Below are positions 1-5,252 of a DNA stretch of 5,295 bases, in pieces. Position numbers and translations under genes: made by a program. Numbering within the stretch: the stretch's first letter is position 1; every line of letters starts with the position of its first letter. The notes beneath the pieces were generated by a model. That model made no database searches and was not told where the DNA came from. It worked only from the letters and a program-made list of their open reading frames with translations. This DNA is from Candidatus Sulfopaludibacter sp. SbA3 (GTDB lineage Bacteria > Acidobacteriota > Terriglobia > Bryobacterales > Bryobacteraceae): positions 4,805 to 10,099 of the forward strand of contig OKRF01000358.1 in NCBI GenBank assembly GCA_900290315.1. The letters run 5' to 3'.

Positions 1-789
1 CTTCTCGCGATCTTCGTTGCGAAGGGCGTCGGCCAGTTCGGCGCGGAAGTCTTTCGAGATCTGATCGTAAATAGCCTGATCGAGCACGGGCGGAGTGAAT
101 TCGCGCTTCTTCTTGCCGACGGCCTTGACCAGTTCGCGGATTCCGGCGGCGATCTTGCGGCAGCACTCGTGGCCGAACTCAATGGCGCCCAGGACGTCGG
201 ATTCGGAAACCTGCTGTGCGCCGGCTTCCACCATGACGATGCCTTCTTCAGTACCTGCCACCACGATATTCAGCTTGGACTCGCGGCCTTCGGTGTAGGA
301 AGGATTGGCCACATACTGGCCGTCTTTCATGCCCACGCGCACGCCACCCAGGACGTAGGGAAAGGGCAGATCGGAGATGGCCAGGGCAGCACCCGCGCCG
401 GCAATGGCCAGCGAGTTAGGGTCCTGTTCCGGGTCCGCGGAGAGCACCATGGCGATGATCTGGGTTTCGTTCATGAACCCTTCGGGGAAAAGAGGGCGAA
501 TGGGGCGATCGATCAGGCGGCTGGTGAGAACTTCTTTTTCGGAGGGACGTCCCTCCCGTTTAATGAAACCGCCCGGAATTTTTCCGGCGGCGTAAGTGTA
601 TTCCCGATAGTCGACCGTGAGCGGAAAGAATCCAGCTCCGGGTTTGGGCTGATTGGCCATGCAAGCGGTGACAAGGACGACTGCGTCACCGGAGCGAACG
701 ACAACGGCGCCGTTCGCCTGTTTAGCGATCTTACCCGTTTCCAGGGTAATCTTGCGGCCACCCAGGTCAACTTCAACTGTGTGCGACAT
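1..789 (-). CDS. pnp: Polyribonucleotide nucleotidyltransferase (PNPase), N-terminal 263 residues, cut by window edge
   Basis: Phosphorolytic 3'-to-5' exoribonuclease of mRNA decay, cytoplasmic and trimeric, often part of a degradosome. The frame is open from the ATG at 789 down to base 1 with no stop, so the gene continues to the left; full PNPases are about 700 residues. Visible are the first RNase PH-like core (about residues 5-145) and most of the all-helical linker (about 150-263). Family hallmarks are GFFPLTVDYREYTYAAGKIP (53-72), KREGRPSEKEVLTSRLIDRP (78-97), IRPLFPEGF (97-105) and ESKLNIVVAGTEEGIVMVE (170-188). The second RNase PH core, which carries the main catalytic site, and the KH and S1 RNA-binding domains lie outside. 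The start is supported by GGAGG at 803-799, nine bases upstream, and by the typical N-terminus. It follows rpsO on the same strand after a 203-base spacer, the order conserved across many bacteria. Identity is certain; only completeness is unknown. Confidence 0.97.
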   Translation of the reverse strand, partial: MSHTVEVDLGGRKITLETGKIAKQANGAVVVRSGDAVVLVTACMANQPKPGAGFFPLTVDYREYTYAAGKIPGGFIKREGRPSEKEVLTSRLIDRPIRPLFPEGFMNETQIIAMVLSADPEQDPNSLAIAGAGAALAISDLPFPYVLGGVRVGMKDGQYVANPSYTEGRESKLNIVVAGTEEGIVMVEAGAQQVSESDVLGAIEFGHECCRKIAAGIRELVKAVGKKKREFTPPVLDQAIYDQISKDFRAELADALRNEDREK

Positions 790-798
790 TTGTAAAAA

Positions 799-803
799 CC
801 TCC
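799..803 (-). promoter_or_regulatory. Ribosome binding site of pnp
   Basis: Read on the minus strand, GGAGG lies nine bases before the pnp ATG, with a T-rich spacer (TTTTTACAA). It is the clearest Shine-Dalgarno sequence in the window and fixes the pnp start. Its 5' side is only five bases from the base of the stem at 809-829, so folding or processing of that stem could affect ribosome access. Confidence 0.8.
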
Positions 804-808
804 AATGC

Positions 809-829
809 GGCGGGGAACCGGTCCCCGCC
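809..829 (-). promoter_or_regulatory. GC-rich stem-loop in the pnp leader
   Basis: Perfect 8-bp inverted repeat: on the minus strand GGCGGGGA and TCCCCGCC enclose a five-base loop. It ends five bases before the GGAGG of pnp. The T run that follows (798-794) is about ten bases away and lies inside the ribosome-binding spacer, so this is not a standard intrinsic terminator. In Escherichia coli the rpsO-pnp leader carries a long hairpin cut by RNase III, and PNPase then represses its own translation. A comparable role here is inference from position only; this stem is much shorter than the E. coli one. Confidence 0.55.
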
Positions 830-891
830 AATCACGAATAGGCGACCGTGCGGACGCCGTTCGAGAATGGAGTTGACAGGATGAAAGCCCA

Positions 892-918
892 CGCTTCGGG
901 GCGCGTGCCCCGCTTGCG
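892..918 (-). other. Second stem-loop in the rpsO-pnp spacer
   Basis: On the minus strand CGGGGC and GCCCCG pair perfectly around a four-base loop (inner stem 897-912). Three more pairs (892-894 with 916-918) lie beyond a small internal loop. No T run follows in the direction of transcription, so a Rho-independent terminator for rpsO is unlikely. It may protect the rpsO 3' end or mark an RNA processing site. The rest of the spacer holds two short direct repeats, GACGAATGG at 958-966 and 982-990 and GGACCAGG at 920-927 and 965-972 (plus strand), of no clear meaning. Confidence 0.4.
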
Positions 919-992
919 CGGACCAGGTTGGCATGAATTCGAAAGCACCCGCGGCCTGACGAATGGACCAGGGCTGCCTTCGACGAATGGGA

Positions 993-1262
993 CTAGCGGC
1001 GAATGCCCAAACGTGACAGTACAGCCTTATAACGCTCTGGGTCCGTATCGCGCAGGTAAGTCAGAAGCCGGCGACGCTTGGCGACCAGGGTCAGCAACCC
1101 TTTGCGGGAGCCGTGGTCCTTTTTGTGCGTCTTGAAATGCTCCGTCAACATCGCGATGCGCGAACTTAACAGAGCAATCTGTACTTCTGGCGACCCGGTG
1201 TCGGTTTTGTGGCGCTGATTTGTGGAAAAAATCTGCCGCTTTGCTTCAATCGCCAGTGCCAT
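993..1262 (-). CDS. rpsO: 30S ribosomal protein S15
   Basis: Primary 16S rRNA-binding protein of the small subunit; it binds the central-domain three-way junction and helps form an intersubunit bridge. The 89-residue length equals that of the E. coli protein. Conserved segments are DTGSPEVQIALLSSRI (21-36), the rRNA-contact loop HFKTHKKDHGSRKGLL (42-57), the basic stretch AKRRRLLTYLRD (61-72) and the ending RLGIRR (84-89). The ATG is the only reasonable start. The best Shine-Dalgarno match, AAGGAG at 1281-1276, stands 13 bases from the ATG, which is longer than usual. It is transcribed towards pnp and preceded by a leader of about 45 bases from a candidate promoter near 1314. S15 represses its own translation through leader RNA structures in several bacteria; no known S15-binding fold can be recognised here by eye. 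Confidence 0.98.
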   Translation of the reverse strand: MALAIEAKRQIFSTNQRHKTDTGSPEVQIALLSSRIAMLTEHFKTHKKDHGSRKGLLTLVAKRRRLLTYLRDTDPERYKAVLSRLGIRR

Positions 1263-1275
1263 TCTAGGGGTAATG

Positions 1276-1281
1276 CTCCTT
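1276..1281 (-). promoter_or_regulatory. Ribosome binding site of rpsO, unusually distant
   Basis: AAGGAG on the minus strand is a strong anti-Shine-Dalgarno match but lies 13 bases before the rpsO ATG, against a usual 5-9. The intervening CATTACCCCTAGA contains CCCC, which could pair with a G-rich partner. A small fold in the spacer could bring the site closer or make initiation controllable. Confidence 0.55.
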
Positions 1282-1313
1282 GTCTTCTCTTAATCTCGTT
1301 TTGGTACTTAAAC

Positions 1314-1322
1314 AGCATACCA
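1314..1322 (-). promoter_or_regulatory. Candidate extended -10 promoter of rpsO
   Basis: The minus strand reads TGGTATGCT, i.e. a TGn extension followed by TATGCT (four of six matches to TATAAT). No convincing -35 hexamer is seen 16-18 bases upstream, which fits an extended -10 promoter. Transcription would start near 1307, giving a leader of about 45 bases. This is motif reading only. Confidence 0.4.
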
Positions 1323-1362
1323 CAGTGACGGTTCGGGTTTTTCGGGGTTGATTAGGAGGGGT

Positions 1363-1392
1363 GCCGGCGACAAGATCGCCGGCGTTACCGGC
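1363..1392. repeat. GC-rich inverted repeat plus copy 1 of a dispersed repeat
   Basis: GCCGGCGA (1363-1370) and TCGCCGGC (1376-1383) form a perfect 8-bp stem with a five-base loop. GCCGG (1378-1382) can instead pair with CCGGC (1388-1392), so two alternative hairpins compete. The segment 1370-1392 recurs at 2421-2443 with 21 of 23 bases identical, including a 16-base exact core CGCCGGCGTTACCGGC. It lies between the stop of the secreted-protein gene and the rpsO promoter. It could end transcription of the former, but no T run follows the stem on the minus strand. Confidence 0.6.
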
Positions 1393-1443
1393 AACCCTGG
1401 CGGGTTTTCCACAACACCACTTCGCTCGCTTCGCTTGTCGGGG

Positions 1444-1914
1444 TTAAAACACCTGGAAACAGAAGACCTGACGGGAGTCTTCTCCGGAGAGGAGGTATTC
1501 GCCGGCCTCCAGCGGGTCCGAGACGGCGATGCGGCATAATCCATCGGCGGATAATTTGTTGACTTCCATGTGGAGGATGTCCGGGGGGTTGGCGCCGCCT
1601 ATGAGGACCTCGCGGTGGCCGCCCTTCACTTCCAGTTTGTACAACTGGAGGCGATCGGGCGCAAGTTTCTCGACTTTGAGGATGAAGATGGGAAGGGAGA
1701 GCGGGGTCCTTACGGCGGAGGCGGCTCCGGCGATGACGAAGAGGGTGCCGTGGTTGGTCTTGTCGGTGCGGGCTTCGGCGGATTCCAGGGGGATCAGCAT
1801 GGCGGCCTGTTTGAGGTAGGGCAGGTCGGGCTTGGCGGGCAGAGGGCCGGAGTACTTCTGTGCGCCGGCAAGCGCGGCTGCCAGGAATGCGGCGATGCAC
1901 AGGCGAGGGAGCAT
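1444..1914 (-). CDS. Small secreted protein of unknown function
   Basis: A 156-residue protein with a clear Sec signal peptide: arginine at position 4, a hydrophobic core LCIAAFLAAALA (5-16) and a likely signal peptidase I site after AGA at residue 18. The single cysteine in that core (C6) is not placed as a lipobox. The mature part is about 138 residues with no membrane segment. It contains YSGPLPAKPDLPYLKQA (21-37), an alternating hydrophobic/charged middle (about 57-108) suggestive of beta strands, and two cysteines (C127, C152) that could form a disulfide in the envelope. The YSGP..PKPD..YL segment recalls uncharacterised secreted proteins of Acidobacteria; that is memory, not a search. 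It is divergent from apaG by 51 bases. No Shine-Dalgarno sequence precedes the ATG, and a possible -10 lies close upstream. The signal peptide and open frame support it over the antisense frame extending apaG upstream. Confidence 0.8.
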   Translation of the reverse strand: MLPRLCIAAFLAAALAGAQKYSGPLPAKPDLPYLKQAAMLIPLESAEARTDKTNHGTLFVIAGAASAVRTPLSLPIFILKVEKLAPDRLQLYKLEVKGGHREVLIGGANPPDILHMEVNKLSADGLCRIAVSDPLEAGEYLLSGEDSRQVFCFQVF

Positions 1915-1926
1915 AGAAACGGTTCT

Positions 1927-1932
1927 ATTCTA
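1927..1932 (-). promoter_or_regulatory. Candidate -10 element of the secreted-protein gene
   Basis: TAGAAT on the minus strand (five of six to TATAAT) ends 12 bases before the ATG at 1914, placing a start site around 1920 and a leader of only about six bases. Upstream hexamers at -35 spacing (such as TTCATC) match poorly. It sits 15 bases from the oppositely directed apaG -10, so RNA polymerase could bind only one of the two promoters at a time. Confidence 0.3.
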
Positions 1933-1944
1933 ACTCCCTGGGCT

Positions 1945-1953
1945 TGGTATGAT
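1945..1953 (+). promoter_or_regulatory. Candidate extended -10 promoter of apaG
   Basis: TGGTATGAT reads as a TGn extension followed by TATGAT (five of six to TATAAT). It closely resembles the rpsO element TGGTATGCT, and again there is no good -35. It ends 12 bases before the apaG ATG, so transcription would start near 1960 and leave a leader of about six bases with no room for a Shine-Dalgarno sequence. Confidence 0.45.
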
Positions 1954-1965
1954 GAACATCACATT

Positions 1966-2379
1966 ATGCGCGATCTGCAATTGGACCTCGCCCCGATATC
2001 TGAGGCCGTCACCAACGGGATCCGGGTAGAGGTTTTGTCCCGGCACTCACCGGAGAATTCGCGCCCGCAAGAGGGCGAGTGGGTATTCCAGTACACGGTT
2101 CGCATCACCAATCAGAGCAGCGAGACGGTGCAGTTGCTGAGCCGGCATTGGATCATCACCGATGGGCTGGAGCATGTGGAAGAGGTGCGTGGTCCCGGGG
2201 TGGTGGGGGAGCAGCCGGTACTGGCGCCAGGGGAATCTTTCAAATACTCGTCGTGGTGCCCGCTCAAGACGCCGACTGGGATGATGCATGGGACATATCG
2301 CATGACTCTCGCGGGCGGCGAGCAGTTCGATATCGAGATCGCGCCTTTTGGTCTCAAGGCGCGATACACGATTCATTAA
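1966..2379 (+). CDS. apaG: ApaG family protein
   Basis: A 137-residue ApaG protein, a single fibronectin-type beta sandwich; the E. coli protein has 125 residues. Matches to the family include FQYTVRITNQSSETVQLLSR (41-60), HWIITDGLEHVEEVRGPGVV (61-80), GEQPVLAPGESFKYSS (81-96), TPTGMMHGTY (102-111) and the ending FDIEIAPFGL (121-130). The biochemical role is not settled: the gene is named from its linkage to apaH in enterobacteria, and the same domain occurs in some F-box proteins. The frame stays open upstream to 1570, but that part is antisense to the secreted-protein gene and lacks family similarity, so the ATG at 1966 is chosen. No ribosome binding site is visible; an extended -10 lies just upstream. 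The gene stands alone and converges on the recG-rsmD group. Confidence 0.93.
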   Translation: MRDLQLDLAPISEAVTNGIRVEVLSRHSPENSRPQEGEWVFQYTVRITNQSSETVQLLSRHWIITDGLEHVEEVRGPGVVGEQPVLAPGESFKYSSWCPLKTPTGMMHGTYRMTLAGGEQFDIEIAPFGLKARYTIH

Positions 2380-2388
2380 AGAGGCGGG

Positions 2389-2417
2389 AAAACAGACGAC
2401 ACAAAACGATCGTCTGT
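2389..2417 (-). terminator. Likely intrinsic terminator after the recG-rsmD-small ORF group
   Basis: On the minus strand ACAGACGA (2417-2410) pairs perfectly with TCGTCTGT (2399-2392) around a ten-base T-rich loop. The last stem T continues into TTT (2391-2389), giving a run of four. The stem opens one base after the stop codon of the small ORF. Stem strength is moderate (four of eight pairs are G-C) and the T run is short, so efficiency is uncertain. It also lies ten bases past the apaG stop and could protect that mRNA end. Confidence 0.45.
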
Positions 2418-2418
2418 C

Positions 2419-2568
2419 CTACGAGACCGCCGGCGTTACCGGCGCGCCGGCAGGCGGCACAAGGCTGGCGGCGGTCTTCTTTCTCAGAAGCTGACTGCGT
2501 TCTCTCAGCGCGAGCTTCTTTTTCCGGATGCGGTGGAAGCGCGCTTTATCTCCATTAATCGCTGACAT
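2419..2568 (-). CDS. Small basic protein (49 residues) downstream of and overlapping rsmD
   Basis: The ATG at 2568 lies inside the last codons of rsmD, in another frame, and the frame runs to TAG at 2421-2419. The N-terminal two thirds are strongly basic and look helical: INGDKARFHRIRKKKLALRE (4-23), then RSQLLRKK (24-31). The tail (32-49) is alanine/proline-rich, PPAGAPVTPAV. K and R make up about half of residues 8-31, which suggests an RNA, ribosome or DNA ligand, though no catalytic motif is seen. The NGDKARFHR..RK start recalls short unannotated basic proteins of Acidobacteria and related phyla; this is recollection, unverified. The 14-base overlap with rsmD and the lack of a ribosome binding site suggest translational coupling. 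A stem-loop with T run follows immediately. The proline-rich tail is encoded by a dispersed repeat, so the original protein may have been shorter. It could still be chance, but the composition argues otherwise. Confidence 0.6.
   Translation of the reverse strand: MSAINGDKARFHRIRKKKLALRERSQLLRKKTAASLVPPAGAPVTPAVS
2421..2443. repeat. Copy 2 of the dispersed GC-rich repeat
   Basis: Matches 1370-1392 in the same orientation at 21 of 23 positions, with the exact 16-base core CGCCGGCGTTACCGGC at 2428-2443. The core is itself an inverted repeat (GCCGG / CCGGC). It runs into a 12-base palindrome, CCGGCGCGCCGG, at 2439-2450. A wider stem is possible between 2424-2432 and 2469-2477. It forms the 3' end of the small ORF, where it encodes the alanine/proline-rich tail. 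Confidence 0.55.
2486..2523 (+). terminator. Possible weak terminator for apaG
   Basis: On the plus strand AGAAGCT (2486-2492) pairs with AGCTTCT (2513-2519), with a small inner GCG/CGC helix, and is followed by a T run at 2519-2523. It lies about 105 bases after apaG. The T run is also the lysine codon run of the small minus-strand ORF, so the resemblance to a terminator may be a by-product of that coding sequence. Confidence 0.25.
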
Positions 2569-3103
2569 GGTGACTTGAGGGTAGCACGTAAAAGCTCAGA
2601 GCATTGTCGCCTTGCTTCAGCAGGCGGGTGCGCTGCAGCGCGCCGTAGGATTCCTGCAGAGCGAGCCTGATGGAATGCTGCACGATGGTCAGCGAGGGGG
2701 GAGAATCGGAAAGCAGTTCTATCGCGGCGGTGTACTCTCGCTCGAGTTCGTAGGGCGGATCGAGAAAGACGAGTTCAGCGTGGCAGCGGGGCAAGGTGAG
2801 AAGGACCGGGCCTGCGAGGACGGTGGCGCGGTGCTCCAACCGTAGTGCCGCAAGATTTTCGCGGATGGCATCGAGCGCGGCGCGATTGCGCTCCAGGAAA
2901 AATGCGTGGCGGGCGCCGCGGCTGAGGGCTTCAATGCCCACCGCGCCAGTGCCGGCGTAAGCGTCCACAAAGGTGGCTCCCTCCATGCGGGTCTGCAGAA
3001 TATCGAACAGGGTTTCACGCAGACGGTCCGGCGTTGGGCGTGTGGCAGCGCCTGGAATGCTCTTCAGGCGGCGCGATCGGAACTCTCCGGCGATCACGCG
3101 CAT
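2555..3103 (-). CDS. rsmD: 16S rRNA (guanine(966)-N2)-methyltransferase RsmD
   Basis: SAM-dependent enzyme that methylates N2 of G966 (E. coli numbering) in 16S rRNA, near the P site, during 30S assembly. The 182-residue length fits the family (about 180-200). The N-terminus MRVIAGEFRSRRL (1-13) is typical and is followed by the family signature TRPTPDRLRETLFDIL (21-36). The Rossmann methyltransferase core shows motif I DAYAGTGAVGIEALSRGA (47-64), the acidic end of strand 2 in FLERN (69-73) and the catalytic DPPY (115-118) used by N-methyltransferases on exocyclic amines. The ATG shares one base with the recG stop (TGATG), so translation is probably coupled to recG and the two are co-transcribed. 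Its 3' end overlaps a small basic ORF by 14 bases. In many other bacteria the next gene is coaD; here it is not. Confidence 0.95.
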   Translation of the reverse strand: MRVIAGEFRSRRLKSIPGAATRPTPDRLRETLFDILQTRMEGATFVDAYAGTGAVGIEALSRGARHAFFLERNRAALDAIRENLAALRLEHRATVLAGPVLLTLPRCHAELVFLDPPYELEREYTAAIELLSDSPPSLTIVQHSIRLALQESYGALQRTRLLKQGDNALSFYVLPSSHHVSD

Positions 3104-5202
3104 CAGCCCACCGTCACCAATCCGTAGCGCCGCTGCCAGTGGTCGCGGATGTAGGTTACGGCGCGGCGTAACTCGTCTTCGGAGGGCGGCTTGGCGATGA
3201 AGTCGACGGCTTCCCGGCGGGCGATCTCCAGAATCTCGCCGTCGCGCAGGATGTTCGCCACGCGCAAGGACGGGAGGCCGGACTGCTTGGTGCCGAAGAA
3301 CTCGCCGGGGCCGCGGAGCTTCAAATCCATCTCTGAGATGTAGAAACCGTCGGTGGATTCTACCAGGGTGCGAATGCGATGGCGGGCCGTATCGTTCATC
3401 TTTTCGGTCACCAGGATGCAGTAGCTCTGGGCGGCGCCGCGGCCCACGCGTCCGCGCAACTGGTGCAACTGGGAGAGGCCGAAGCGCTCCGCCTGCTCGA
3501 TCACCATGACGCTGGCGTTGGGCACATCGACGCCGACTTCGATCACGGTGGTGGACACCAGGATCTGGATGCGGCCTTCCTTAAACTCCTGCATCACGCG
3601 TTCCTTTTCGTCGGACGCGAGGCGCCCGTGCATCAGCCCTACCGAGAGGGTGGGGAAGACCTCTTTGGAAAGATGCTCGTACATCTGCTGCGCGGCTTTC
3701 ATGGCCTGCGTTTCGGATTCCTCGATGACCGGATAGACCACATACGCCTGGCGTCCTTCTTCAATCTGCTGCTTCAGGAAGCTGTAGACCTGTTCCACGC
3801 GGTCGCTGACGGCGTGTTTGGTGATGATGGGCTTGCGGCCGGGCGGCAGTTCGTCGATCACGGAGACATCGAGGTCGCCGTAGAGGGTCATGGCGAGAGT
3901 GCGCGGAATGGGCGTGGCGGTCATCACCAGGACGTCGGGATGGACGCCTTTCTGCACGAGTCCCAGGCGCTGCATGACGCCGAAGCGATGTTGCTCGTCG
4001 ACGATGGCGAGGCCGAGTTTCTTGAACTCGACGTCCTTTTCGAGCAGCGCATGGGTGCCGATGACGACGTGGGCGAGTCCTTCGGCGATGAGCTTTTTGA
4101 GTTGCACCTTCTCGCGCGGGGTGAAGGATCCGGTGAGCAGCAGGGTGACGTAGCCCAGCTTGGAGAGGATCTGCTTGAAGTACAGGCCGTGCTGCGTGGC
4201 CAGAATTTCGGTGGGAGCGAGGACGGCCACCTGGTAGCCGTTTTCGATGGCGATGACGGCAGCCTCGGCGGCGACAATGGTTTTGCCGCTGCCCACGTCG
4301 CCCTGCATGAGGCGGTTCATGGGCCGCGGGGCTTTCATGTCTTCGACGATTTCCTGAATGACGCGTTTCTGTGCGCCGGTGGGCTTGAAGGGTAGCATGG
4401 CTTTGATGCGCTCACGCACGCGGTCGTGGATCTCGAAGGCGATTCCGGGCAGGGTGCGGGCCTTGCTGCGCTTGAGCGCCACGCCGCATTCGAGCCAGAA
4501 GAACTCCTCGAAGATCAAGCGAAATTGGCCAGGGGAGCGAAAGGCGTTGAGCAGGCGCAAGTCGCTATCGGGCGGCGGAAAGTGCGTTTCGCGAATGGCT
4601 TTCCAACGCTCCGGCAACTTGAGGCGGTCGCGGAGGAATTGCGGCAGGCAGTCGGGCTCGGGGGCGACTTCCTGGAGGATGCGATGGGTGAAGGTGCGGA
4701 GCACGCGCGTGGTGAGCTTGCCCGCGCCTTCGTAGATGGGAACGACTCGGCCCACGTGGAGGGCGGCTTCGCCATCGTCATCGTCGCCGGAGAGAATCTC
4801 CATCTCGGGATGCAGCATGGTGAGCTCGCCGGCGTAACTGTCGAACTCCACTTTGCCGAAGAGGGCGACTTTCATGCCTTCGGCGAGAACGTTAGCGAGA
4901 TATCCGCCGTGAAACCACTTACCCACCAGGATGGCGCGGGAAGCATCGCTGAAGCGGGCTTCGAACAGTCCCAGGTTGCGGCGCTTGAATCCGGACATTT
5001 TGGTAGCGCGCACGTCGGCAATGACGGTGGCCATCTCGCCGGGCGCGAGTTGGGCCACGGTTTTCATGTTGCTGCGGTCTTCGTAGCGGAAGGGGACGTA
5101 GCCCAGCAGGTCCTCCACAGTGACCAGTCCTTTGGCCTGCAGCATGGCGGCGCGCGCGGGGCCGATGCCCTTGACATAGGTGAGCGGGGTTGTGAGATCC
5201 AT
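3103..5202 (-). CDS. recG: ATP-dependent DNA helicase RecG
   Basis: Double-stranded DNA translocase that regresses stalled replication forks and drives branch migration of recombination intermediates. The 699-residue length matches the family. The N-terminus has a helix-hairpin-helix-like YVKGIGPARAAML (9-21). The wedge/OB region follows (about 50-150). The superfamily 2 motor has Walker A GDVGSGKT (301-308), motif Ia LAPTEILATQH (328-338), DEQH box in VDEQHRFG (401-408), motif III MTATPIPRT (427-435), and second-lobe motifs including MHGRL (524-528), STTVIEVGVDVPNAS (550-564) and QLRGRVGRG (581-589). The C-terminal translocation hairpin is seen in STDGFYISEMDLKLRGPGEF (616-635). All motor residues are intact. 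The ATG at 5202 gives the expected N-terminus, but no Shine-Dalgarno sequence precedes it. The stop overlaps the rsmD start by one base. A plus-strand gene starts divergently 48 bases (ATG) or 57 bases (GTG) upstream. Confidence 0.97.
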   Translation of the reverse strand: MDLTTPLTYVKGIGPARAAMLQAKGLVTVEDLLGYVPFRYEDRSNMKTVAQLAPGEMATVIADVRATKMSGFKRRNLGLFEARFSDASRAILVGKWFHGGYLANVLAEGMKVALFGKVEFDSYAGELTMLHPEMEILSGDDDDGEAALHVGRVVPIYEGAGKLTTRVLRTFTHRILQEVAPEPDCLPQFLRDRLKLPERWKAIRETHFPPPDSDLRLLNAFRSPGQFRLIFEEFFWLECGVALKRSKARTLPGIAFEIHDRVRERIKAMLPFKPTGAQKRVIQEIVEDMKAPRPMNRLMQGDVGSGKTIVAAEAAVIAIENGYQVAVLAPTEILATQHGLYFKQILSKLGYVTLLLTGSFTPREKVQLKKLIAEGLAHVVIGTHALLEKDVEFKKLGLAIVDEQHRFGVMQRLGLVQKGVHPDVLVMTATPIPRTLAMTLYGDLDVSVIDELPPGRKPIITKHAVSDRVEQVYSFLKQQIEEGRQAYVVYPVIEESETQAMKAAQQMYEHLSKEVFPTLSVGLMHGRLASDEKERVMQEFKEGRIQILVSTTVIEVGVDVPNASVMVIEQAERFGLSQLHQLRGRVGRGAAQSYCILVTEKMNDTARHRIRTLVESTDGFYISEMDLKLRGPGEFFGTKQSGLPSLRVANILRDGEILEIARREAVDFIAKPPSEDELRRAVTYIRDHWQRRYGLVTVG

Positions 5203-5242
5203 GCCGGCCGGAGCGGAGGTGGGAAGATGCCCCCTGCCACCC

Positions 5243-5252
5243 AGTGTACAAT
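5243..5252. promoter_or_regulatory. Overlapping divergent -10-like hexamers between recG and the right-edge gene
   Basis: On the plus strand TACAAT (5247-5252, five of six to TATAAT) faces the right-edge gene. On the minus strand TACACT (5248-5243, four of six) faces recG. The two share bases 5247-5248, so the promoters would exclude each other. No convincing -35 hexamer is seen for either. The plus-strand element would start transcription near 5259-5260, at the in-frame GTG. The minus-strand one would give recG a leader of about 35 bases. Confidence 0.3.

Noticed and set aside
169..795. 208-codon plus-strand frame opposite pnp
   Set aside because: Antisense to clear PNPase coding sequence with no similarity of its own.
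773..934. 53-codon minus-strand frame in the rpsO-pnp spacer, overlapping the pnp start by 17 bases
   Set aside because: It has an ATG and an uninterrupted frame, but no ribosome binding site, no recognisable motif, and part of its codons come from the pnp leader hairpin. It could be an upstream ORF, but the support is too weak to call.
848..1135. 95-codon plus-strand frame across the spacer and rpsO
   Set aside because: Antisense to the C-terminal half of S15; no signal peptide, ribosome binding site or motif.
1410..1440. CTTCGCT-type short repeats resembling a simple repeat tract
   Set aside because: Only two imperfect units near the stop of the secreted-protein gene; too short to call a repeat array or a terminator.
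1308..1544. 78-codon minus-strand frame upstream of rpsO
   Set aside because: Overlaps the end of the secreted-protein gene in another frame, crosses the repeat and the rpsO promoter, and has low-complexity composition.
1570..1965. Upstream in-frame extension of apaG by 132 codons
   Set aside because: Glycine-rich, antisense to the signal-peptide gene, and outside the conserved ApaG domain, which begins after the ATG at 1966.
2537..2546. Ten-base palindrome AAGCGCGCTT
   Set aside because: Short, without a loop or T run, and contained in the coding part of the small basic ORF; likely chance in GC-rich DNA.
3379..4395. 338-codon open frame on the plus strand
   Set aside because: It lies wholly antisense to the RecG motor domain. 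Its histidine/aspartate/glycine-rich composition is what the complement of GC-rich coding sequence produces, and no family is recognisable.
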